Part shown: positions 53,000 to 63,869 of the stretch, one piece after another | Position numbering within the stretch: the stretch's first letter is position 1 | How the letters are laid out: each line of letters begins with the position of its first letter | Assembly: GCA_951799405.1 (NCBI GenBank) | Contig: OX637344.1 | Location: 1,488,001-1,552,000 of the forward strand | Direction of reading: 5' to 3' | DNA length: 64,000 nucleotides | From: Agapetus fuscipes | Taxonomy: Eukaryota > Arthropoda > Insecta > Trichoptera > Glossosomatidae | Position numbers and translations under genes: made by a program | The notes under the pieces: generated by a model | What the model was told of the DNA's origin: nothing | What the model saw: only the letters and a program-made list of their open reading frames with translations | Databases searched by the model: none

Positions 53000-53575
53000 T
53001 CTTCTCAATTTTCTTCTTATATTATTATTATTATTATTCCATACGGCTTTCATTTCTTTACACGCTTTTAAAATCCTGAAAGGGCGTGTGCGCCGTGAAT
53101 GTAATAACATTACATAATTTGAGATAAAGCCTCACCCACACATGCTCACACACACGTAGTATACATTATAACACATAATATATATTATAGCACACATATA
53201 TTATATTCTCAGTAATATCCTTTATGAAAAAAAGCTTTTAATAAGGAGTGAGCGAGTTTTTTTGGGTCCATAGGGGTAGGGTGAGGAGAAAGGGGCGTGG
53301 GGGTTAAATGGGGGTGGCTATGGCAAAAGCGAACATGCGAGAATTTTCAATCAATAATCCTTAGTAATAATTTTCTGCACACTCTTCTCAAAGGCACGTT
53401 TACGGCCTTTATCCGAGCCATTAAAATTTCACATACGCAATTTTTTTTACGCGTGATGTATTATGTTGACATGGAAAATTATTTTTTACTCACATAGGCT
53501 TTCAGCTGGTGAATTCGATTCATCTAATCTAATCTAATCTAAAATTATTTAAAAATTCAAATGGATAAAACAAAG
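53000..53575. other. Unassigned; G-rich at 53270-53320 and AATCT run at 53520-53542
   Basis: The AATCT run may be the very end of an LR copy. No gene. Confidence 0.4.
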
Positions 53576-53604
53576 TCTGAATTCACTTATTTATTTCTAT
53601 TTTG

Positions 53605-53644
53605 TGCTCGAACATTTCCGCCTAATGAGGCATCTTCAGGAGCA
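53605..53644 (-). ncRNA. Hammerhead-like core (HH repeat 53575-53683)
   Basis: Minus strand: stem I TGCTC with GAGCA, intact CTGAAGA, T, stem II GCCT/AGGC around CATT, then GGAAATGTT in place of GAAAATATT, then C. The GGAA can be read as a shifted GAA if a U-G pair is added to stem II. Confidence 0.55.
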
Positions 53645-53672
53645 GTTTGGCTACAAATATGAAAATATTTGT

Positions 53673-53930
53673 AACCATCATAATGATGATGAGTTGATGA
53701 TTTCTTTATAGCGCCGTTTCGTGATGTAGTCACTTCAAGGGCGCTTGTGCAAATGATGTCAGAAATTGCTTGTCGTCAATGCATTCTGAAAATTTACATG
53801 GTCCTCTATCTCTCTCACATGATGAGGCAGGCGGTTCCAGGCTAGAGGACCATCAACTGAAAATGCACGCTCTTTAAACACTGTATTAACTCTTCTTATC
53901 GGCTTTTTTATTATGTTGACTTTGTTGATT
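53673..53930 (-). pseudogene. CR1/L2-clade LINE C-terminus
   Basis: Minus strand VFKERAFSVDGPLAWNRLPH, HVREIEDHVNFQ, stop, ACGAAACGGCGCTATAAAGA and an ATC-type run at the left. Confidence 0.75.
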
Positions 53931-54022
53931 AGAGGCTGGGTTTTTATTTTGCAAATACACATACGTTGTGACTAATCGTTAACTTACACGTGTCTGCATG
54001 TGGGCATAGATTTTATGTGAAG
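53931..54022 (+). repeat. LR LINE tail fragment
   Basis: GAGGCTGGGTTTTTATTTTG, CGTGTCTGCATGTGGGCATA. Confidence 0.6.
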
Positions 54023-54156
54023 AACGGGAAGTTTTAGAATTATAGTACCTATTTTGATAAGAGTATTTTTTCGATTTCTCTCCCACCCTCTCGTACATAT
54101 TAATAATAAAATGGACCTACCCTGGTCATAGCGAAAGGGTAGATATGAAATATGAG

Positions 54157-54204
54157 AGGGGTAGTTAGGCGGGGGTAGGGGGGGGGGGAGGGTAGGGGGT
54201 ACAA
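54157..54204 (+). repeat. G-rich tract, potential G-quadruplex
   Basis: Six or more G-runs of three or longer within 50 bases. Confidence 0.55.
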
Positions 54205-54344
54205 TTTCTCTATGTGACACCCGGCACACCTGTGTTCCAGAACGTTCTACGCGATATATTACATGCCTGTACTCCGGTGACAGGTTAGAACGGCACAGTG
54301 ACAAAACGACACATGACATAACATCACAATGTCAGTACTTCACA

Positions 54345-54800
54345 GCGCGGCTTATATTCAACCAAACCAAACACTGTCACATAACTCCGCTTTTGGAGCG
54401 ACTCCACTGGCTGAGGTTTCCTCAACGCGTCAAATTTAAACTTGGCCTTATCACATACAAAGCTCTCCATGATGCAGCTCCTTTCTACATCCAAGAGCTG
54501 ATTGTCTCAAAAGTCCTGAGCTCAAGGGAGCAAACACTAAGATCAGCAGAGAACGGAGCGGAAACCCTGCTAAATGAACCTAGAAGAAAAATTGCCACTG
54601 TTTTCGGAGACCGTGCTTTTGCGGTGGCCGGCCCTGCGACCTGGAATCATCTACCACCAGAAATCCGGAGGTCTAAGACGATTGAGGACCTAAAGAGGAG
54701 GATGAAGACATTTTTCTTCGCCCAGTAAATTACTAAGCGCCCTTGGAGTGACATTGAGTTACGAAACGGCGCTGATAAGGAAATCATCATAATCATCATC
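54345..54800 (+). pseudogene. CR1/L2-clade LINE, ORF2 C-terminus inside FB-1
   Basis: Open to 54728: LERLHWLRFPQRVKFKLGLI, TYKALHDAAPFYIQELI, VFGDRAFAVAGPATWNHLPP and a closing RRMKTFFFAQ. Followed by ACGAAACGGCGCTGATAAGG and an ATC run at 54783-54800. The array words CACAATGTCAGT and CACAATGATAGT flank it, an imperfect target duplication. No catalytic region. Confidence 0.85.
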
Positions 54801-54945
54801 ACAATGATAGTTTACCACGATGAAAGTACATCTCATGATAAAAAGCACTATGACAAAACAACACAGAAAAAACTTCATATGACGAAGCATCGAAAACATT
54901 GCAAACAACACAAACATTTGTTTGACTTCCACACACCAAATCGCT

Positions 54946-55186
54946 CCCCCAGTTTTTGTTTGCATCATAGACCAATACTGTGAAATATGACTTTTTAATG
55001 CAGTTGTCTTAAGAATCATATTCTACACAATCTGAGCTAAGAAAAAACGTAAAACTCGATAAGGTGAGAGTTGTTTTAAATATTTGTAAATCAATTTCCT
55101 GTTTTCATAAGACACATTGGTACACATGCAAAAATTGCTCATGTGAAAATAGTTTAATGGTCTATACGGCAAACAAGAACTAAGGC
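54946..55186 (-). mobile_element. M-1 MITE inside FB-1
   Basis: TIRs CGCTCCCCCAGTTTTTGTTT and CGCTGCCTTAGTTCTTGTTT (reading inward from each end); interior as at 22671, inverted. Confidence 0.8.
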
Positions 55187-55474
55187 AGCGATATGCAATT
55201 CTTTCGGAGATAGCGCGGTAAGAAGTTACTCTTAATGTGCATCTTAGTTAGTGAATTTTTCCATTTTCTCATGTTTCTCATGTCTCTTTTTTTTCTCATG
55301 TGACTTTTTCGTCACGCTGTTTATGGTGTTTTCTGTTTTGTGATGTATTTTCCTGTAATGTTTTCTCATAGTGACGTTTTGTCATGTGATGTACTGTTAT
55401 TGTGTTGCTCTGTCGTGTGTCGTTTTGTTACTGTGTCGTTTTATTATAGGACCCTGTACTCCAAGTGTAAAAAA

Positions 55475-56580
55475 TAAAGTTTACACTCAGCAATAGTCGA
55501 CAGCAAACATTATATAGGAACTTAAGCAGCGCTTCTGTTGAGGGTTTTAGTTTATGTAATTTTTTGGTGAATCGCTATGGTTACGTTTGGACAAGATGTT
55601 TTGTACTTGGGGTTCTGCACTTCACTCATCTTATTTGAGAGTCTGATACTTAAGAAAATAGGTAGGTAGGTAAGCAATTTACATATTGCAACAAACTTAG
55701 AAAAAAAAAGTTATATTAAAAGTTGTTAAGACATTATGAAGATTCAGGTAAAATTAATAATGTAAAAATAACAAAGATAAAGTTTTATTCTCTTCCGACT
55801 CCTTCCTATAATTATGAACATGCCAATATATCTGCAACTTAAGATTACAGATTAAAAATGGTTTTGGAAGTAAGGATATGGAACAAGGTTCCAATCTTCA
55901 AATTACTCTCGATCGAGAAACGTCATAGATGTGACTAGGGTCCGCGAGAATCATAATCGAGAAAATAGGGCCGGTTTATCACATTTTTTCCCATTCTTCT
56001 ATGCTGACTCCATCATCAGATAGGAAACTCCTAAAAATATTTTTTTCCTATTTTAAAATTCGGAACCTTCTTATTATTTCATTTTATTTTATTTTATTCT
56101 GGAAAAAATACCACTAATTTCTTCGGGTAATTACAATTAAATCAGTAAATTAATTAATAATTGAAAAAATTGTCAATTTTTAAATTTTTCCATGTACAGG
56201 TATTATTACCTGTTAGACAGAAAATGAAAAAAAATAAGTTAATGTTTTGTTACCCTCTTAAAAAAACATTACCCAATTTAATTTGATATTTATACAACAA
56301 TAACAACAAATTAAATTGTCAATGCAACAAAACTTTAACTGAAAAAAAACACCCCTAAATTTTTCACATTTTATCTTCAATGAAAAACAACTATTAGAAT
56401 TCAAATTTAAAATTTGTCACCACCGACACTCAAAGCAAAACAAAAAAAAAACACCAAATCCACGCCCAAGTTGTCCAAATAAAACAAAAAAAAAAAAATA
56501 CAAAAATGGGGGGATTTTTTCTTTAATTTTTTTTCTTCACTCCATTGTTTAATTTGTGGATATATAAAACCGAGTAGATA
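55475..56580. other. Unassigned AT-rich stretch
   Basis: A weak LR-like fragment at 55808-55860; otherwise A/T-rich low-complexity sequence. Confidence 0.4.
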
Positions 56581-56584
56581 GAGT

Positions 56585-57471
56585 CAGGCGCGGATTAAGA
56601 GCGGTTTGAACGATGCGACAGAACTAGGGCTCCCGGGACGTTTTAGAAAAATATAATTCAAAGAAGTTTAGGGGTTTTTATACTGACATTGTGAAGGTTC
56701 ATTTATAAAATATTAATGTAAAAAATACTTAAAGTAAACATCGTGAAGAAATTTTTTGTTAAATTATTAATTACAATTCAAAGAATTTTTCGACATAAAT
56801 TAGTTTTGCCGCCTAATTTTTAAGGCACTCACGTCCCCTCAAAAACATAGTGAATAAAAAAAAAGTTGTACGTTTTTTGGGGTCCAAATTAAAAGAGATT
56901 TCCAGGAGCCAAAGACGCCCAAGGCGATTTGTATAAAATTGTAAAGAAAAATATTTCAGCATATTTTGTTACAAAAAGGACAAGACGAAGTTCCCTCCAA
57001 AAAGCGTCATTAAAGACATCCCGAAGAGGTTTCCCAAAAATTAACTAAAAAGCCGTCGGTTATATTTTTGGCGAGGGATTCCGGTCGATAGCTCAGTTGG
57101 TAGAGTGCTTGCATTCCATGCCGAGAGGTTGGGTTCAAATCGCACAGAGGATGTCAAAAATGATTTCCTGTTTCGGTGTTGATTTCAAAAAACGCAAAAA
57201 TAAAATACCGGCAAGGCTTACTCAGCCTTCATAAAAAATGAGTACCCGGGAGCTGGAAAGCCCTCACTTCAACTTAAGTGTTCCCTTACCTGTAAAAATA
57301 AATAGGTTCCACTCGCCACATGCGAAACCCTTCGGGGATAACGTACCAAGAAGTTGCACTTTGTGTGTAGCTTATAAAAAAAAGTGGGTGGAAGGTGAGG
57401 AGGGGTTAGAGGAGTTGGGGGGCCCTGACTCTCCCTGCTCCAGGGCCCACAGTGGTCTTAATACGTGCCTG
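56585..57471 (+). mobile_element. hAT-like element carrying a SINE-A
   Basis: Ends CAGGCGCGGATTAAGAGC and GTGGTCTTAATACGTGCCTG are TIRs; flanks GATAGAGT and GATACAGC match at 6 of 8. Related to 24981-25495. A SINE-A lies inside at 57079. Confidence 0.75.
57079..57376 (+). mobile_element. SINE-A inside the hAT-like element
   Basis: CCGGTCGATAGCTCAGTTGG head, B-box GGGTTCAAATCGC, tail to GTGTGTAGCTTA. Confidence 0.85.
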
Positions 57472-57744
57472 GATACAGCAACCCTTATTTAGGATAATAA
57501 TATTATGTTCCCCAGTAAATGTAATATGTTTTATCTATGGGCGCCATTAAGACATTTATGCTTTGGAATTGTTTAAAAATTGCTAGTAACGCGAAGGGGT
57601 GCCGGGTACTGTATGCTAATTTTATGTTTTCTGCTCCGACACAAACGGAGGGCACGGGCTCGAATCCCAACTAGACGCGTGTAATGGCTTCATTCCCTTT
57701 TTTTTTTCTATCCATCGTATGTTTTTAATATTGAATATCTAATG

Positions 57745-58055
57745 AATAAAAAATTACATTTAAATATAAAAAAGAACAAAACCTTACAAAGAAATCTATA
57801 CAAAAAAAGTCAAAAATTTCCTATGCAAAAAATGTAGCAAATGAATACACCAACATTAGAAATCAACATTGCAGATTAGCCGCCACTTCTTCCTGTCCTT
57901 GCATACTTCTTTCATTACATCCAGAGTCATAACCTTTTTCATACAAGTCCTCCTTTTATTATGACTCTGGATATCCCATTCATTCGCTATTTCAGAGATT
58001 TCATCCTTCCATACTTTTCTCGGTCTTCCTCTACCACGACATCCATCCAGGTATT
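57745..58055 (-). pseudogene. LR LINE, ORF end and UTR (subfamily 2)
   Basis: Minus strand GRGRPRKVWKDEISEIANEW, SHNKRRTCMKKVMTLDVMK, VCKDRKKWRLICNV, then UTR TACATTTTTTGCATAGGAAA as at 60960-61080. Lacks the distal tail. Confidence 0.78.
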
Positions 58056-58139
58056 ACTTCAGCGAAATTGGAATATTCAAGAACATCTAGTGATAATAAT
58101 AAAAAATGATGGTAGGATGATTTATTTGGTGAGTACTGT

Positions 58140-58452
58140 TTTTGTAGATCAGTTGGCAGAGTGCTTGCATTCCATGCCGAGAGCTCAGTTTCGAATCCCA
58201 CCGAGGGTGTCGGTTGATTTCCCGTTTCGGTGTTTATGTCAAAAGCTAAAATAAAATACCCGCAAGGCTTACTCAGACTCCACAAGAAATAAGTACCACC
58301 CACCTGGGGAGCTGGAAAACCCCATTTCAATTGAAGTATTTGGCGTAAAGCCGGCCCCCTTACCTGTAAAAATAAATAGGTTCCACTCGCCACATGTGAT
58401 TCCTTTGAGAAAAATGAAAAGTTACACTGTATGTGTAGCTTAGATGCGTTTT
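58140..58452 (+). mobile_element. SINE-A
   Basis: GTAGATCAGTTGGCAGAGTG head, GTTTCGAATCCCACC B-box, body and tail to GTGTAGCTTAGATGCG. Confidence 0.85.
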
Positions 58453-58724
58453 TTACATTCAAGTGGTAGATCTAATTACTTTCCTTTGATATCCAATTTA
58501 TACCATCTACATATAGTTAGTTCATACCGCTAACTACTAACTAGCGATAGAGTCCAGTGAGAGGTTAAAACAGGCGAGTAGAACCGCGTCTAGTCCCCAT
58601 AGCATTGTTAACCAATGAATTTAGATTGGAAACGGATCAAAGACAAAAGACGCAGGCAGGGAAACGACCGGGCTGACTCGTCCCTACTTGTTCTGCAAGG
58701 GTGGTGCATGACAGAGCTTTACAA

Positions 58725-59440
58725 TTATCTATAATCTAAGTTGCAAAGTTATATTGACATTTAAGGTTCTATTTTATGCATGACCACAAACAGGCACATG
58801 TAAGTTCGCAGTTAGACATGCTGCGTGTGTTTTACAAAAACCAAACCTCACGTGGACATAATCTTGCTACTCCTGCCGCCGGGGTGGCATAGGCCAAAAT
58901 GAACCAAGTTTTTACAGCATGAAAGGTCAGCCTTATACTAACGTATAAGTCAAGGAATACACACAATTGATAATCATTTTATAATGAGAAACTAACAAAA
59001 CCTAAAAAATAAATATCCAAAAAAAACAGTATGAATATCAACTACATACAATTAAAATAATAAGCCGCCAACATTATGGATTAACCGTCATTTTTTCCTT
59101 GACCCATTTCTACCCATGCTGTAAAAATGGTTTACTTTGCCAATGTCATCCCTGTCTCAGGGAAGGACGGCAAGAGTTGCAGGGTGTATGTCCATTTGAG
59201 ATTTGGTTTTTATGTTGTAGGTTCACATGCGGCATGTGCAAGCGAGAACTTGTAAGTGTCTGGTTGTGAAAATGCATGTAATGTGAATCTCCAATGTAAC
59301 ATATCTTTGCAACCTAGATTAGATTAGATTAGATTTTTCTGTCCTTACATGCTTCTTTCATTTCATCCAGAGTCATAACATTTTTCATACAACCTCTCCT
59401 TTGATTATGACTCTGGATATCACATTAATTTGCGATTTCA
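58725..59440 (-). mobile_element. LR LINE tail plus ORF end, split by another LR
   Basis: Tail 58725-58958, UTR to about 59040, ORF end 59040-59095 and 59336-59440 (KKVMTLDEMKEACKDR type). The inserted LR copy is 59096-59335, plus. Confidence 0.78.
59096..59335 (+). mobile_element. LR LINE 3' tail inserted into another LR copy
   Basis: TTCCTTGACCCATTTCTACC to a clean TTAGATTAGATTAGATT end. Confidence 0.85.
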
Positions 59441-59699
59441 TTTTTCTTTTTTATCCACTTATTTAAAATAATATATTTTCTGTCTACGGACCTTCTACGT
59501 CAGTGTGTTTGAAAACGCCAATCGCCGACTAATGCGATCTAACTCTAACGACCTAACGGATCGTCCGCTTAACGGGCGGGCCGATAGATTCGTTATTCGT
59601 TAGGACTTGGGGGTCCCCTTCTCTCCCCTTTACTGTCGTTAAGACATACAAGCACTGCAGCACCCCAAAGTATACAACCTTACGTTTAAGCTCCTGAAA

Positions 59700-59965
59700 T
59701 CGGGAATGAAGGGATGATGTAGGACTAACGAAGAAAGTGTACAGAGGAAAGCGTGAAAAGGGAAAACCTAGGAAGGAATGGATAGACTCAATAGGTGAGA
59801 TTGCGAAAGAACAGAAACGGGAGAGTGAGAATAAGAGATGAGTATGTAGGAGGAAAGTTATGAATGTTGAAGAGATGAAAAAGATATGCAAGGACATGAA
59901 AAAGTGGAGACGCATCTGCGGAGGTACCGGCCACCCCTAGTGGAACGGTGGCAGGATACAGTACA
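59700..59965 (+). pseudogene. RTE-like LINE C-terminus and tail
   Basis: KKVYRGKREKGKPRKEWIDS, then a stop after SENKR, VMNVEEMKKICKDMKKWRRI, CGGTGHP and stop, GGATACAGTACAGTACAG tail. Confidence 0.78.
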
Positions 59966-60095
59966 GTACAGATAGCGTTTTACTAAAAATAAATGGTAAG
60001 TAACGGGGGTATATATGATGTATATATGACACATCAAATCTATGGCTCATCGTCCAGGTAAACCGAATTTTCTATGCAAAAAAAGAATGATGGCT

Positions 60096-60421
60096 TAAAC
60101 GCAACTAAGCTACACATATAGTTTGTCTTCTTGTCGCGTTATCCCCGAAGAGGTCGTATGTGGCGAGTGGAACCTATTTATTTTTACAGGTAAGGGAGCT
60201 GGCTTTATGCCAACCACTTCAGTTGAAGTGGGAGTTTCCCAGCTCCGAGGGAGCTGGTAGGTACCCATTTCTTGTGAAGGCTGAGTAAACCTTGCCGTTA
60301 TTTCATTTTAGATTTGAAATAAACACCAAACCGGCATATCATTTCTGACACCCTTGGTGGGATTCGAGCCCGAGCTCTCGGCATGGAATGCAAGCACGCT
60401 ACCACCTGAGCTATCGATCAG
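60096..60421 (-). mobile_element. SINE-A, full length
   Basis: Minus strand ATCGATAGCTCAGGTGGTAG head and GGGCTCGAATCCCACC B-box; complete body and tail. Confidence 0.87.
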
Positions 60422-60697
60422 TACCCGTAGTACGAGTTTTTTCACTTTACTCGAAGTATTGAGTATTCGAGAAAAATGTATGTGAACCTCTGGCAAAAAA
60501 AGCCAAATCATAAATGAACTCTGCAACTCTCGGCGCCCTTTCTTGAAACAGGGGGATCGTTGTACAGACAAGCATTTTTTAGAGTATGCGTGGTCAGTCT
60601 CATGCCACCATCCCACTGGTCTAACTTGAGCTAACGTCCTGTAGCGATGATTGAGCTTACAAAGGAGTCTTGAGCAATGACTTCCGTGAAAACAACT

Positions 60698-61092
60698 ACA
60701 TAATCTATTATCTCAGTTGCAAGGATAAATTAACATTTAAAGCTCTCAAATGCATGCCCATAAACAAACATGTATAGTTCGCGCTTACAAATGCTGTATG
60801 TGTACTTACAAATAAAATCCAAACCACAAATGTACATAAGCCCTACAATTTTTACCGACCTTCCCTGACACATGGGTGACATTGGTAAAGTGAACCATTT
60901 TTACAGTAAGGGTGATCAGCCTCATACCAACCTATAACTCAAGGAATACAAAGAATAAATAACATTTATGCATAAAAATGGAACAAAACCTTTAAAAGAA
61001 ATCTATACAAAAAATTTCAATACTTTCCTATACAAAAAATGTAACAAATGAATAAGCCACCATTATAAATCAACATTGCAGGTTAGCTTAAC
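60698..61092 (-). mobile_element. LR LINE tail and UTR, subfamily 2
   Basis: AAAGCTCTCAAATGCATGCC, ATGTATAGTTCGCGC, tail to CCTATAACTCAAGG, then UTR and CAACATTGCAGGTTAGC. Confidence 0.82.
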
Positions 61093-61620
61093 TTAATATA
61101 TGAAAGTTATCTAAGGTAGGTAATTATTCATTTGTGATTTAGCAATCGCGTAGTAGAGATTTCTCTCTTGAGAAAAACACAAAAATAATCAATTCATCAT
61201 AATCGCCAAAATAAATTCACGTCACGATCCGCGGACATAAACTAAAAAAGGCGCAAAACTACCCCCGGGATAAAAAAACCTCCCCCCAAAAAAATAGGGG
61301 GAGAGTTCTGGGGGGAGTGTGTCCCGGGCCGGAGGTATAAAACATAAAATATCGCCGGGCATAGCAGATCATTTACAACAAAACGCTTGATTACGTCCCC
61401 CCCCCCCAGAATGCTCAGCGTCCTTCTCCCCCTAAACCTCTTGTACAATATCACAAGAAAAGGGGGATCGTTCCCACCCTCCCCCGTCGAATTGTGAGTG
61501 GGAGATTTCGGGAGGAGTGTTTTGGGAGATTGTTTTGTTATAACTTGAATGCTGGAATGAAAAATACTGGACATGCTTTTTATAAAGTTAAATGAAAAAT
61601 ACTTTAATTTTCTTGGTTTG
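61093..61620. other. Unassigned; C/G-run region 61260-61510
   Basis: Multiple C-runs and G-runs on both strands. A 127-codon minus-strand frame crosses it but its composition is that of the low-complexity DNA. Confidence 0.4.
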
Positions 61621-61626
61621 GTCAAT

Positions 61627-61731
61627 GGTTGATAGCTCAGTTGGTTGAATGCTTGTATCCCGTGCCAGACTGTTAGGGTTTGATCCCCATCGAGGGCGTC
61701 AGAAATGATTTTCCGCTTTGGTGTTTACTCC
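61627..61731 (+). mobile_element. SINE-A head
   Basis: GGTTGATAGCTCAGTTGGTT, GGGTTTGATCCCC, to TTTGGTGTTTACTC; cut by the next LR copy. Confidence 0.8.
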
Positions 61732-61744
61732 GATTGATTGATTG

Positions 61745-61987
61745 TATTTGGTTGGTATGAAGCTGACCATCCATACTGTAAAAAATGGTTCACTTTGCCA
61801 ATGTCACCCCTGTGTCAGGGAAGGTCGGAAAAAGTTGTATGGCTTATGTTCATTTGAGGTTTGGATTTTATTTGTAAGTACACATTCGGCATCTCTAAGC
61901 GCGAACTACACGTGTTGGTTTGTGGGCATACATCTGAGAGCTTTAAATGAATATATCCTTGCAACTTAGACTTTAGATTATAGATTG
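61745..61987 (+). mobile_element. LR LINE 3' tail, subfamily 2
   Basis: GGTTGGTATGAAGCTGACCA to TTAGACTTTAGATTATAGATTG. Confidence 0.85.
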
Positions 61988-62011
61988 TATTCCTTTGATT
62001 GATTGTATTCC

Positions 62012-62048
62012 TACCTGATGATGACCTATAAGGTCGAAAACGTTTGTA
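62012..62048 (+). ncRNA. Hammerhead-ribozyme-like core, intact boxes
   Basis: TAC (stem I), CTGATGA, T, stem II GACC-TATAA-GGTC, GAA, stem III AACGTT, T, then GTA pairing with TAC. All invariant positions of the core are kept. Confidence 0.6.
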
Positions 62049-62289
62049 ATCTATAATTAAAATAAATCAATGTATTATGTGAAAAGAAACAGTGTTTAAA
62101 TAGAATTTCGTTTCTAAAAAATATAAAAAATCAATCAAATGCAATGTTGTTGTATGAATTATCTATGTTCAATAATTAATAAATAGATACAAAAATAAAT
62201 GAAATACTATCACTGCACTAATTATCATAATGTATAAAAAATAATTAATTAACTGCATGCCGCCCCCCCAATGCATGTTTAGCTTATCT

Positions 62290-63027
62290 TGGACCGGTCC
62301 GTAGTCCGTAGTGGCAACACTTCGGACTCGTAAATGGAAGGTTGTGGATTCGGATCCCGGCGGAGCACAAAAAATATATACCATTTATGTTTCGAATGTG
62401 CTCTTCGCTCTAATCTAATCTTATCTAATCTAAGCTGCAAAGATATATATCATTTAAGATTTATATTAAATGCATTCCCACAAGCAGATATGTATAATTT
62501 CGCGCTAACACATGCCGCATGTGGACCTACAATATAAAAACCCAATCTCAAATGAACATAAGCTTTGCAACTCTTGCCGTCCTTCCCTGAAACAGGGGTG
62601 ACATTGGCAATGTGAACCAATTTTTTTTTACAGTATGGGTGGTCAGCCGCATAACAACCTATAAGTCAAGGAACATACATGACAAATTACATTTTTTAAA
62701 ATCAATAAATAACAATATATACATGGACATAAAAAACTAAATCATAAAACCAATTTTACTTTAACAAACCCCAGCCGCCAACATCACAGATCAACCGCCA
62801 TTTCTTTCTATCCTTACATACTTCTTTCATTTCCTCCAGAGTCATAACCTTCTTCATACAAGCTCTTCTTTTGTGAAGTTGAAAAATTACAACAACTGGG
62901 TCTTGCTTGAGAATTGGCGCTTTCTACAGCGACGACCAAGCTCGCAGAGGGCTCTTGAGGTGTGATACACACAAAAACAGCGCTCACCAAATAAATCATC
63001 CTAATATTATTATTATTATTATTATTT
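62290..63027 (+). mobile_element. SINE-B split by an LR copy
   Basis: Head 62290-62409 (GACCGGTCCGTAGTCCGTAG, GATTCGGATCCC), rest 62876-63027 ending in ATT repeats. About 60 bp of the middle were lost. Confidence 0.82.
62410..62875 (-). mobile_element. LR LINE tail plus ORF end inside SINE-B
   Basis: AATCT run at 62410, complete tail and UTR, then CMKKVMTLEEMKEVCKDRKK and WRLICDVGG on the minus strand (62770-62875). A well-preserved 466-bp copy. Confidence 0.88.
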
Positions 63028-63384
63028 ACCATTGGATTCAAAGATGACCATTGAATGAAATATTCTCCACAATCTGAGCTAAGAAAAAAAAACGTAATAC
63101 ACGATAATGTGAGAGTTTTTTTTTAATATTTCGAAAATCAATTTCCAGCTTTCATAAGACACATTGGTCCAGTACACATACAAACATTGCTCATGTGAAA
63201 TTATCTCTGTTGGAGATAAGAAAACCAAGCACTAAGGAGATGATGTAGTATTCAAATAGATAAAGTTGTATTTATGGGTTTATTATTTCATAATTTTCAA
63301 GTTCACAAGTGATGGCCAAACTGTCCTAGTTTCATATTGTAAATAATAATTAATAATAGCCAGTACAGCAATAATAGCAATAAT

Positions 63385-63676
63385 ATCAGGATATTTTATG
63401 TGGTGAGCGCTGTTTTTGTGTGAATCACACCTCAAGAGGCCTCTGCAAGTTTGGTCGTCGCTGTAGAAAGCGCCAATTTTCAAGCAAGACCCAGTTGTTG
63501 TAAGGTTGGATGGACCTTTCAGTGACCGGTCTTTGGTAAAGGTTTATGAATTTTTCAACTCAGCGAAGAGCACATTCGAAATATAAATGGTATATTTTTT
63601 GTGCTCCGCCGGGATCCGAATCCACTACCTTTCAATCACGAGCCTGAAGTTTTAACCACTGGACTACAAACCGGTA
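63385..63676 (-). mobile_element. SINE-B, full length
   Basis: Minus strand ACCGGTTTGTAGTCCAGTGG head, GATTCGGATCCC B-box, tail CAGCGCTCACCACATAAAAT and an ATT-type end. Confidence 0.85.
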
Positions 63677-63699
63677 GCCATGCCACAACGCAATTGAAC

Positions 63700-63868
63700 T
63701 ACATAATAATGTAAATTCTTGCCACGTTATCCCCGAAGGATATCGCATTCGGCGGGAGGAACCAATTTATTTTTACAGGAAAATGGGACCGACCTTACGT
63801 CAGCCACTTCCGTCGAGTTGAGAAGTTCCCAGCTCCCGACCCCGCGGAACGCTGTAACTCATTTCTTG
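63700..63868 (-). mobile_element. SINE-A body and tail
   Basis: CACGTTATCCCCGAAGG, TTTTTACAGGAAAATGGGAC and CCCAGCTCCC; the head side is replaced by an RTE tail. Confidence 0.75.
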
Positions 63869-63869
63869 T

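Larger units (their letters stand above)
54270..55470. mobile_element. FB-1 foldback element, copy d, with two insertions
   Basis: Left array 54290-54340, CR1/L2 piece, array resumed 54801-54920, M-1 copy, core 55186-55260 (GCGCGGTAAGAAGTTACTCT), inverted array 55275-55450. Confidence 0.78.
62262..63240 (-). mobile_element. M-1 MITE holding SINE-B, which holds LR
   Basis: 62262-62289 is one M-1 end (CCCCCCAATGCATGTTTAGC, TTATCT), 63028-63240 the rest (TACCATTGGATTCAAAG to AACCAAGCACTAAGGAG). Everything between is later insertion. Confidence 0.75.

Noticed and set aside
53520..53542. Telomeric repeat array
   Set aside because: TTAGA/AATCT runs are not the arthropod TTAGG repeat and are simply the 3' ends of LR copies.
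61242..61625. 127-codon minus-strand frame as a gene
   Set aside because: It spans C/G-run low-complexity DNA; residue composition is biased accordingly.
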